From: Hyphomicrobiales bacterium
GTDB taxonomy: Bacteria; Pseudomonadota; Alphaproteobacteria; Rhizobiales; Xanthobacteraceae
Length of the DNA stretch: 11,100 nucleotides
Reading direction: 5' to 3'
NCBI GenBank assembly: GCA_016201085.1
Contig: JACQDO010000214.1
Span: forward strand, 1-11,100
Shown here in pieces: positions 1 to 6,391 of the stretch (position 1 is the stretch's first letter; each line of letters opens with the position of its first letter). The notes below the pieces were generated by a model. The model had not been told where the DNA came from, made no database searches, and saw only the letters and a list, made by a program, of their open reading frames with translations. The position numbers and the translations under genes were made by a program.

Positions 1-172
1 CACCGGCGAGACCTATTATCTGCACTGGCTGGCGGCGCTGGAAAATCTGGTGGCCGACAAGGGCGTCACCACATCGGAAACCTTGCATCGCTACCGCGAC
101 GCCTGGGATCGCGCTTGCGACCGCACCCCGCACGGCAAGCCGATCGAACTACAGCCGGACGACTTTCGCTAG
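1..172 (+). CDS. Nitrile hydratase accessory (activator) protein, C-terminal end
   Basis: This is the 3' end of a gene that begins before the window. Reading from base 2, 56 codons run to a TAG at 170-172. The visible residues include the motif YYLHWLAALENLV, then a helix-rich stretch, and end in TPHGKPIEL plus a short acidic tail. The Y-x-x-W-x-x-ALE-x-L signature belongs to the nitrile hydratase beta-subunit/activator superfamily. The TPHG-P-IEL ending is, from memory, typical of the small accessory proteins that help load cobalt or iron into the alpha subunit. A true beta subunit or a thiocyanate hydrolase subunit is less likely but possible, because only the tail can be seen. The enzyme subunits would be expected just upstream, outside the window. 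The gene is convergent with the neighbouring transporter gene, and the two stop codons share three bases. Confidence 0.72.
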   Translation, partial: TGETYYLHWLAALENLVADKGVTTSETLHRYRDAWDRACDRTPHGKPIELQPDDFR

Positions 173-1233
173 ACGCCCACCATCCGCTCGCTCACGATGT
201 AGCCGGTGAGCAGCAGCGCGCCGAACGCCACGATCACGACGGCCGCGGCGGTTTCCAATCCGCGCACCAGGATCATGCCGGCGCCGGGCTTGGCTTTCGC
301 GAGACGGCCGGCGAGTCCGCGCGCGCCGACGGCGATCGTCGCGATAACCGCCACCGTGATCGCGGTGCCGATTCCCATCACGAAGGTCGAGGCGACGCCG
401 ATCCAGAACAGCCCCTGCGCCAGTGCAAACACCAGCACGATGATGGCGCCCGAGCACGGCCGCAGCCCGACCGCGACGATGGCCGCCAAGCCGCGCCGCA
501 GCCAATGGCGGCCGGCGAGTTCGCTCGGCTCTGGCGCATGCGCATGGCCCCAGGCCGAGGCCTCTTCGGCGTGATCGTGGTGATGGTCGTGATGCGCATG
601 ATCGTGGCCGTGATCGTGATGGTGATCGTGCGCACGGTCGTGATCGCGATGCGCATGCTGGTGGTCATGCACTTTTGGCCGCAGCAAGGCGAGGAAGGCG
701 CGGCCCTTCACCCACAGCAGGCGCAGCCCGATCAGCACGATCAGCGCGTAGCTGACGATCTCGATGACGCGCACGGTATCGCCCATGGTCTTGGCGGTGG
801 CGTTGAGCAGCACGGCGGCGATGCCAACGAGGGCGATGGCGGTAAAGGCCTGCAGGATGGCCGAGGCGAACGACAGCACGATGCCGCGCCGCCAGGTTTC
901 GTCATTGGCGACCAGATAGGACGAGATCACCGCCTTGCCGTGGCCGGGGCCGGCGGCGTGGAAAATGCCGTAGAGAAACGAGATGCCCATCAGCGTCCAG
1001 GCGGCGCTGCCGTCGGCCTTGGCGGCGCGGATGGTGCCCGACATCATGCGGTAGAATTCGGCCTGCTTGGCCAGGATCCAGCCGGTGAAACCGCCGATCT
1101 CCGGCGGCGCTGGCGTGCGCGACATGCCGAACGGCTGCGCCAGCGTCACGTCGAGCGCGCCGAAGACGAGAAGCACCGCAAGGATCAGCAGTGCGCAGCG
1201 CACCAGAAGGAAGCACCTGCGCGTCAAGGACAT
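169..1233 (-). CDS. NicO/RcnA-family nickel/cobalt transporter with His-rich loop
   Basis: A 354-residue polytopic inner-membrane protein of the NicO (RcnA-like) family, which moves Ni(II) or Co(II). The two family signatures are clear: HAAGPGHGK at residues 92-100 and GLRPCSGAI near 256-264. A hydrophobic N-terminal segment (about 8-32) may be a signal peptide or first helix. The remaining helices fall at about 78-95, 116-143, 155-174, 247-275, 277-305 and 325-345. Between the two halves, residues 189-232 hold 20 histidines interspersed with Asp, a typical metal-sensing or chelating loop. The start at 1233 overlaps the last 10 bases of the upstream DUF1007 gene, so the pair is probably co-translated. 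Characterised RcnA is an exporter, but other NicO proteins are thought to import cobalt or nickel. The direction cannot be read from sequence, and the neighbouring nitrile hydratase gene leaves cobalt supply possible. Confidence 0.92.
   Translation of the reverse strand: MSLTRRCFLLVRCALLILAVLLVFGALDVTLAQPFGMSRTPAPPEIGGFTGWILAKQAEFYRMMSGTIRAAKADGSAAWTLMGISFLYGIFHAAGPGHGKAVISSYLVANDETWRRGIVLSFASAILQAFTAIALVGIAAVLLNATAKTMGDTVRVIEIVSYALIVLIGLRLLWVKGRAFLALLRPKVHDHQHAHRDHDRAHDHHHDHGHDHAHHDHHHDHAEEASAWGHAHAPEPSELAGRHWLRRGLAAIVAVGLRPCSGAIIVLVFALAQGLFWIGVASTFVMGIGTAITVAVIATIAVGARGLAGRLAKAKPGAGMILVRGLETAAAVVIVAFGALLLTGYIVSERMVGV
538..669 (-). repeat. His/Asp low-complexity coding repeat in the NicO transporter
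   Basis: A run of degenerate CAT/CAC-GAT/GAC codons encodes residues 189-232 of the transporter, with 20 histidines. On the + strand it appears as alternating gatcgtg/gatgg units. Such tracts are prone to length change by slippage, so the loop length may differ between strains. Confidence 0.85.
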
Positions 1234-1868
1234 TTCACCAGGATCTTGTTGGCGAACTGCGCGCCCCAGGCCATTGTAGTGTTGGATTGGTCGGCCGGTA
1301 TCTGAGCCAGCGCCTTACCCTCGGCGAAGGTCATCTCGCGCGGCAACTGCACATCGAGCTTGCACTGCGGCGCGCCGACTAGCTGCACCGGCGATTTCTT
1401 GTCGAAGGAGAAATCGACGAAGATGGTCGGATCGTAGATGTCGATGGTGAGCTCCTTCGCCTTCACCGGCGTCTTGAACGGCAGGGTGAAATTCAGCGTC
1501 AGCACCGAATCGTTGTAGTCGAGCCAGTAGTCCGGCTGCGGATCGGTCAGCGGCGCTTTCTTGCCGTCGGCGATGGCGTAGGTGAAGTAGCCGTATTCCT
1601 TCAGCGACTCGACATTGACCTTGGCGAGTTCGCTGAGTTCCTCGCGGGTGAACTTGCCCTTCTCCTTGCTCTCCAGCCCCTGCGTGGCGAAGGCCGAGAA
1701 CATGTCGTCGAAGGCCCAATGATGGCGCACGCCGGTGACGGTGCCATCTTCGGCATAGACGAGTTCGCTCTTCATCGTCACCCAGACATGCGGATGCGCC
1801 TGCACGGGTGCGGCGTAGAGCAAAGTCAGCAGGGCGAGCAGCAGGATGCGAATGGTCATGCGGCGCAC
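1224..1868 (-). CDS. DUF1007 family secreted protein, partner of the NicO transporter
   Basis: A protein of 214 residues if the GTG at 1868 is used, or 211 residues from the ATG at 1859. No strong Shine-Dalgarno decides between them; the ATG also fits a normal signal peptide. The N-terminus is a clear Sec signal: basic residues, a Leu/Ala core and cleavage after VQA, leaving a mature N-terminus of HPHVW. The AHPHVW start, the WAFDDMFSAF motif and the length match DUF1007 (Pfam PF06226). This family is repeatedly found beside NicO nickel/cobalt transporters and is presumed periplasmic. Its biochemical role is unknown; binding or delivering metal for the transporter is an inference from context and the His-x-His N-terminus. 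The 3' end overlaps the transporter start by 10 bases, so both genes form one transcription unit beginning here. Some 58 bases separate it from the upstream ggt pseudogene. Confidence 0.9.
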   Translation of the reverse strand: MRRMTIRILLLALLTLLYAAPVQAHPHVWVTMKSELVYAEDGTVTGVRHHWAFDDMFSAFATQGLESKEKGKFTREELSELAKVNVESLKEYGYFTYAIADGKKAPLTDPQPDYWLDYNDSVLTLNFTLPFKTPVKAKELTIDIYDPTIFVDFSFDKKSPVQLVGAPQCKLDVQLPREMTFAEGKALAQIPADQSNTTMAWGAQFANKILVKCP

Positions 1869-1907
1869 ATTATCACGGAGTGCGGCGTAATGGTGGCGGG
1901 CTTCGAT

Positions 1908-1929
1908 TGCAATTAATTGTCAATAATCA
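1908..1929 (-). promoter_or_regulatory. AT-rich palindromic element upstream of the DUF1007-NicO unit
   Basis: In the 58-base gap before the DUF1007 gene the composition drops sharply in GC. The minus strand reads TTGACAATTAATTGCAAT, containing the perfect 10-base palindrome CAATTAATTG and a TTGACA hexamer identical to the -35 consensus. No good -10 box lies 16-18 bases further on, so this is only a candidate promoter/operator. A metal-responsive regulator would be a sensible occupant, but none can be named from the sequence. Confidence 0.3.
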
Positions 1930-3469
1930 AACCCCCGCCGCGCCGCCGTCGGCACGCGGATCGTGGCCGCCCTCCAGCGTGCCGTCGGGATGCCGGATGA
2001 CGGCGCCGGCATGCCCCATAGTGTCGGAATAAGCCTCGTTAAGCATCTCGACATCGTGGCCGGCCGACATCAGCCGGTCGACCAAGCCGCCGTCGAAACG
2101 GGCCTCCAGCCGCAGGTTGGTCACGCTCGAACCCCAGGTGCGTCCCAGCAGCCAGCGCGGCGCATCGAGCGCCTTGTCCAGCGGCTGACGGAACAGAACG
2201 TGGCGGGTGAACAAGGCGGCTTGCGTCTGCGGCTGACCGTCGCCGCCCATGGTGCCATAGGCGATGACGCGGCCGTCCTTGAGCGCGGCCAGCGCCGGGT
2301 TGAGGGTGTGGAACGGGCGGCGGCCGGGTTCGAGCGCGTTGAGCGCCTTGGGGTCGAGCGAGAAACTCGAACCGCGATTCTGCATCAGCACGCCGGTTCC
2401 AGGCAGCACGCAGCCGGAGCCGAATTCCCAATACAGCGACTGGATGTAGGACACGACCAGCCCGCTGGCATCCGCCGCGCCCATCCAGATGGTATCGCCG
2501 CGCGCCTCGGGCGCCGGCCAGCGCGCCGCCTTGCGGACGTCGATCTTGGCCGCCTCGCCGTCGAGCAATGCGGACGCAAGGTAGCGCCCGAGATCGTTGG
2601 CGATCTTGTCCGGATCGGTGATGACGCGGTCGCGCACAAGGAAGGCGCGCTTGGTGGCTTCGACCAGGCCGTGGATGTGCTCGAAGCTCTCGGCTTTCGC
2701 CACGCGCAGGCGATCGAACAACGCCAGAATCATCAGCGAGGCCAGCCCTTGCGTCGGCGGCGGCGTATTGAACAGCGTGCCGGCACCGATGCCGACGCTG
2801 AGCGGCTCGGCCACGCTGGCGTGGAATTTCTCCAGATCGGCGCGCGTCACCGGACTGCCGATGCGTTCCAGATCGGGTCGCCGCAAAGGCCGTTTGCTTG
2901 AGCTTCGTCCCGGCCTCCGGCGCTTTGCCGTCGACCAGGAAGGCCTGCAGGAAGCCGGGCGCGGTTTCCAGCTCGGCATATTTCTCCACCGTCAGCTGCG
3001 CCTGGCTGCGCGTCACCGTGTAGCCGTCGCGGGCATGTTTGATGGCGGCTTCAAACAACACATGCAGCGGCAGCTTGGCACGCGTGCCTTTGCCGGTTTG
3101 CGCCTTGGCCGCTTCGAGTGCGAGCATCCAGCCCGCCACCGCGCCCGGCACGGTGAGCGCGGCGAGCGGTCCGCGCGAGGGAATCTCGTGGTGGCCGGCA
3201 TCGCGGTAAAGCCGAAGCGTCGCCTTGCTGCCGGCGCGTCCCGCTCCCATCAGCGCGCGCACGCGGCCGGACGGCTCGCGGATCAGCCAGAAGCCGTCGC
3301 CGCCGATATGGTTCATGTGCGGATAGACCGCCGCGATCGACGCCGCCATGGCAACCATCGCCTCGATGGCGTTGCCGCCCTCGGCCAGGATGGCGCGGCC
3401 GTCCTCGACGGCTAGGGCATGCGGCGCGCTGACGACGCCGCGACGATGGCCGGCGGTGTGATGTTCCAT
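1927..3469 (-). pseudogene. Broken gamma-glutamyltransferase-like (YwrD-type) gene, frameshift with internal deletion
   Basis: The N-terminal part starts at the ATG at 3469 and encodes recognisable GGT sequence (GVVSAPHALAVEDG, GGNAIEAMVAMAA, PHMNHIGGDGFWL) to about residue 197 (LKQTAFAA, near 2879). The C-terminal part continues in another frame from about 2874 (DLERIGSPVTRADLE, NTPPPTQGLASL) to the TGA at 1927. It keeps the presumed nucleophile Thr in GDT (codon 2491-2493) and the FGSG-x-VLPGTG-x-x-x-QNRG motif. GGTs normally have some 20-30 residues between these blocks, including an FYxG motif. They are absent, and the span of 1543 bases is not a multiple of three. An out-of-frame deletion of about 60-70 bases (3n+2) would explain both. 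Reading on in the first frame gives about 476 residues ending at 2039 with a nonsense C-terminus lacking the catalytic Thr. Intact relatives are autoprocessing Ntn hydrolases acting on gamma-glutamyl compounds. A misassembly is possible; a simple one-base error alone would not explain the missing segment. Confidence 0.82.
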
Positions 3470-3564
3470 GGCCGTCCCCGACGGAATTCGATTTCGAAGG
3501 AACACATAGATCACATTTGAGGCGCAGAAGGGTATAAAGAAGTTATGGCAAACCCCGCTCACCC

Positions 3565-3570
3565 AAGGAG
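3565..3570 (+). promoter_or_regulatory. Ribosome binding site of the 229-residue repeat protein
   Basis: AAGGAG lies five bases before the ATG at 3576 and fixes this start. The 106 bases between this gene and the divergent ggt pseudogene must hold both promoters. A TATAAA (3533-3538) and a TTGAGG (3517-3522) are visible there but are too close together to form a normal sigma-70 pair. Confidence 0.8.
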
Positions 3571-3575
3571 ACGCC

Positions 3576-4265
3576 ATGATAAGCCGAAACGGTCTAAAGC
3601 TCGTCACGGTAGGCGCGCTCGCCATCGCGACGGTTTCGTTACCTGCATTTGCCGGCGCGGCGCGCGATCGTTCGACCGCCACGATTGAATTGTCCGCGCA
3701 AGGTTCGGGTGTCCAGAAAAAGAATGTCCCGCCGAAAACAGTGCAGCCGCGCGTGGTGCCAAGACAGGCCCCGGTTCGCGTTGTCCCCAGACAGACAACC
3801 CCGCGCGTCATCCAGCGTCAGGTGACGCCGAGAAATATTACTCCGAGGGTCATCAAACCGGTGACGGTCACTCCGCGCGTCATTACTCCAAGGACCGGAG
3901 GGACGGCGACCCGCAAGGTCTACACCCCGAAGGGCACCAATGCGACAGTTGTGACTGCGGCCAGAATCCGCAGCGCCCCGGCGCGCGGCGTCTTCCGGAC
4001 GACGATTCGCGGCCGCAATTATTCGGTCTGGCGCAGCGGCTACCGCGTGCGTCACGGCAACCGCTGGCGCACATTCGTCGCGCTCGGCGCGCTCGGCGTG
4101 CTCGCGATCGGCGCCTACGAATATTACCCCTACGCCTACATCGATGCGCCGCGGGATTATTGCGACGGCCTGACGGAAGACGGCTGCCAGATGGTCTATG
4201 ACGAGGTGCAAACGGTGGAAGGCGACGTGGTTCCGCAATGCGTGGCCTATTGCCAACGGCAATAG
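3576..4265 (+). CDS. Hypothetical secreted Pro/Arg/Val/Thr-repeat protein with one membrane segment
   Basis: A 229-residue protein with no function I can name. Residues 1-26 form a Sec signal peptide with likely cleavage after PAFA. Residues 51-106 are a strongly basic low-complexity region built from degenerate PRVV/PRVI/TPR units (PRVVPRQ, TPRVIQRQ, TPRVITPR). A basic segment follows (RGRNYSVWRSGYRVRHGNRW, 146-165), then a hydrophobic helix at about 166-180. The C-terminal part is acidic and tyrosine-rich, with four cysteines (196, 204, 222, 226), enough for two disulfides. Proteins with this architecture (signal, Pro/Arg-rich linker, GY-x-x-x-x-G-x-x-W motif, short helix, Cys-containing tail) are common hypothetical proteins of Hyphomicrobiales. 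The charge pattern would suit cell-envelope or polyanion binding, but that is inference. It is divergent from the ggt pseudogene and convergent with dcp, 22 bases apart, so probably monocistronic. Confidence 0.82.
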   Translation: MISRNGLKLVTVGALAIATVSLPAFAGAARDRSTATIELSAQGSGVQKKNVPPKTVQPRVVPRQAPVRVVPRQTTPRVIQRQVTPRNITPRVIKPVTVTPRVITPRTGGTATRKVYTPKGTNATVVTAARIRSAPARGVFRTTIRGRNYSVWRSGYRVRHGNRWRTFVALGALGVLAIGAYEYYPYAYIDAPRDYCDGLTEDGCQMVYDEVQTVEGDVVPQCVAYCQRQ

Positions 4266-4287
4266 CGCGATGCCGAACGGCGTTAGC

Positions 4288-6354
4288 TTATGAAATGACG
4301 GGCTCGGCCGCCGCACGGTCGAGCCCGCGCTTCTTCAACAGCGCATCCACCGCCGGCAGCCGGCCGCGGAAGGCCTTATAGGCCTCCGCCGGGTCGCGCA
4401 GATTGCCGGCGCTGTAAATGAAATCGCGCAGCCGCTGGGCGGTCGCCGGGTCGAAGGCGTTGCCGGTTTCCTCGAAGGCCTCGAAAGCGTCGGCATCCAG
4501 CACTTCCGACCACATGTAGGAGTAGTAGCCGGCCGCATAGCCGCCGCCGGCGAACAAATGCTGGAAATGCGGCAGCCGGTGCCGCATGACGATCTCCGCC
4601 GGCATGGCGATGCGGGCGAGATCGTCGCGCTCGAACTTGCCCACGTCGAGATCGCCCGGTTGCGGCAAGGCGTGCAGGTCGAGGTCGACCAGCGCGCAGG
4701 CGGTGTATTCGACCGTGGCGAAGCCCTGGCCATAGGTGCGCGTCGCCAGCAGGCGGTCGAGCAGCGCTTGCGGCATCGGCTCGGATGTAGCGGCGTGCCG
4801 CGCATAGTTTTGCAGGATCTCCGGCACCTCCAGCCAGTGCTCGTAGAGCTGCGAGGGCAGCTCGACAAAATCGCTCGACACCGCGGTGCCGGACAGCAGC
4901 GGATAGGTCACGTTCGACAGCAGGCCGTGCAGGCCGTGGCCGAACTCGTGGAACAGCGTGCGCGCGTCGTCGAACGACAGCAGCGCCGGCTCTCCCACCG
5001 CCGGCCTGGAGAAATTGCAGACGTTGAGGATGACCGGCCTCACCTCGCCACTGAGTCTCTCCTGGTCGCGCAGCGCGGTCATCCAGGCGCCGCTGTGTTT
5101 CGAACTGCGCGCGAAATAGTCGCCGATGAACAGACCGACGTGTCGGCCGGTCTCATCCTTCACCTCGAAGGCGCGGGCGTCGGCATGATAGAGCGGCACT
5201 TCGACCGGCGTGAAGCGCAAGCCGAACAGCCGGCGCGCCGTCTCGAAAGCCGCCTCGACCATCTTGTCGAGCTGGAAGTAGGGCTTGATCTCGGCCTCGT
5301 CGAGATCGTAGCGCGCCTTGCGCAGCTTCTCGGCGTAGTAGCGCCAGTCCCACGGCGCCAGCGCGAAATTGCCGCCCTCCTCGGCGATCATCGCCTGCAG
5401 CGCGGCGCGCTCGGCATGGGCCTTGGCGCGGGCGCGGCCCCAGACTTCGTCGAGCAAGGTTCGCGCGGCAGCGGGCGTTTTCGCCATCTGATCGTCGAGC
5501 CGATAATCGGCATAACTCGCGAAGCCCAAGAGCTTGGCGCGCTCGGCGCGCAAGGCCACCATCTCGGCAATAAGCGCGCGGTTGTCGGTCGTCCCGCCGT
5601 TCTCGCCGCGCTTGATCCAGGCCTGGAACACCTTCTCGCGCAGATCGCGGCGGGCGGAGAATTGCAGGAAGCCCTCGCACGACGAGCGCGCCAGCGTGAT
5701 GGCGTATTTGCCGCTCTCGCCGCGTTCCTCGGCAGCGGCCTTGGCCGCGGCGCGCGCGAAGCCGGGCAGTCCGGCCAGATCGCCCTCCTCCAGGATGAGC
5801 GCGTAAGCCTTCTCATCGGCCAGCACGTTCTGCCCGAACGCGGTGCCGAGGCTCGCCAGCCGTTCGTTGATCTCCGCGAGCCTATCCTGCGCCGGCTGGT
5901 CGAGCGCGCCGCCGGCCCGCACGAATTTGGTATGATAGCGCTCCAGCACGCGCGCCTGCTCGGCGTTCAGGCCGAGCGTATCGCGGCGGCGATAGAGCTC
6001 GGCGACGCGGGCATTAAGCGCGCGGTTGAGATAGATGGCGTTGCCGTGGCGGGCCAGCAGCGGCGAGACATCGCGCTCGATCGCCTCGATGGCGTCATTG
6101 GTCTCCGCGCCGGTCAGCGTGAAGAACACGTTGCTCACGCGCTCAAGCTCGCGCCCGCTCTTCTCCAGCGTCTCGATGGTGTTGGCGAAACTCGCCGCAG
6201 CCCGATTGGCCGCAATGGCGTCGATCTCGGCGCGATGGCGGGCAAGCGCGCGATCAAAGGCGGGCTGGAAATGTTCCGGCCGGATCGCCTCGAACGGCGG
6301 CAGGCCGAAGGCGCCGGTCCATTCGATCAGCAGGGGATTCTGGGCGGGGGTCAT
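4288..6354 (-). CDS. dcp: M3 family zinc metallopeptidase, peptidyl-dipeptidase Dcp
   Basis: A 688-residue cytoplasmic zinc peptidase of family M3, which removes dipeptides from the C-terminus of short oligopeptides during peptide recycling. The N-terminal block (NPLL-x-x-W, FGLPPFEAIRPEHFQPAFDRAL) and full length fit Dcp better than oligopeptidase A. The HEFGH zinc motif is at 469-473 with ligands His469 and His473 and catalytic Glu470. The third ligand is Glu498 in SSDFVELPSQLYEHW, 25 residues later, as in the family. No signal peptide is visible. The ATG at 6354 has no strong Shine-Dalgarno. The gene follows the enolase-like gene by 37 bases on the same strand and may be the last member of that unit, though a link in function is not apparent. 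All key residues are intact, so it should be active. Confidence 0.94.
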   Translation of the reverse strand: MTPAQNPLLIEWTGAFGLPPFEAIRPEHFQPAFDRALARHRAEIDAIAANRAAASFANTIETLEKSGRELERVSNVFFTLTGAETNDAIEAIERDVSPLLARHGNAIYLNRALNARVAELYRRRDTLGLNAEQARVLERYHTKFVRAGGALDQPAQDRLAEINERLASLGTAFGQNVLADEKAYALILEEGDLAGLPGFARAAAKAAAEERGESGKYAITLARSSCEGFLQFSARRDLREKVFQAWIKRGENGGTTDNRALIAEMVALRAERAKLLGFASYADYRLDDQMAKTPAAARTLLDEVWGRARAKAHAERAALQAMIAEEGGNFALAPWDWRYYAEKLRKARYDLDEAEIKPYFQLDKMVEAAFETARRLFGLRFTPVEVPLYHADARAFEVKDETGRHVGLFIGDYFARSSKHSGAWMTALRDQERLSGEVRPVILNVCNFSRPAVGEPALLSFDDARTLFHEFGHGLHGLLSNVTYPLLSGTAVSSDFVELPSQLYEHWLEVPEILQNYARHAATSEPMPQALLDRLLATRTYGQGFATVEYTACALVDLDLHALPQPGDLDVGKFERDDLARIAMPAEIVMRHRLPHFQHLFAGGGYAAGYYSYMWSEVLDADAFEAFEETGNAFDPATAQRLRDFIYSAGNLRDPAEAYKAFRGRLPAVDALLKKRGLDRAAAEPVIS

Positions 6355-6391
6355 GCGCTCTATCTAGAGGGCGAAGGCGCAAACGCCAAGC

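Noticed and set aside
115..1305. A 396-codon + strand frame across the NicO gene
   Set aside because: It is antisense to a clear NicO transporter, and its Val/Met-rich tract is just the reverse of the His-rich loop.
1869..1926. Possible cobalamin or NiCo riboswitch ahead of the DUF1007-NicO unit
   Set aside because: The gap is only 58 bases and shows no conserved riboswitch core or paired arms; it is too short for these classes.
1963..2901. A 312-codon + strand frame antisense to the GGT C-terminus
   Set aside because: Composition is that of a shadow, while the opposite strand carries conserved GGT motifs.
2039..3811. Extension of the GGT frame upstream of 3469
   Set aside because: The region before 3469 is antisense to the signal peptide of the divergent 229-residue gene and has no GGT similarity.
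4266..4287. Bidirectional terminator between the convergent repeat-protein gene and dcp
   Set aside because: Only a tiny gcc/ggc stem is present and there is no T-tract on either strand.
6355..6391. GGCG-tttg-CGCC hairpin between the enolase-like gene and dcp as a terminator
   Set aside because: The stem is only four pairs and has no T-run. It would not stop transcription reliably.
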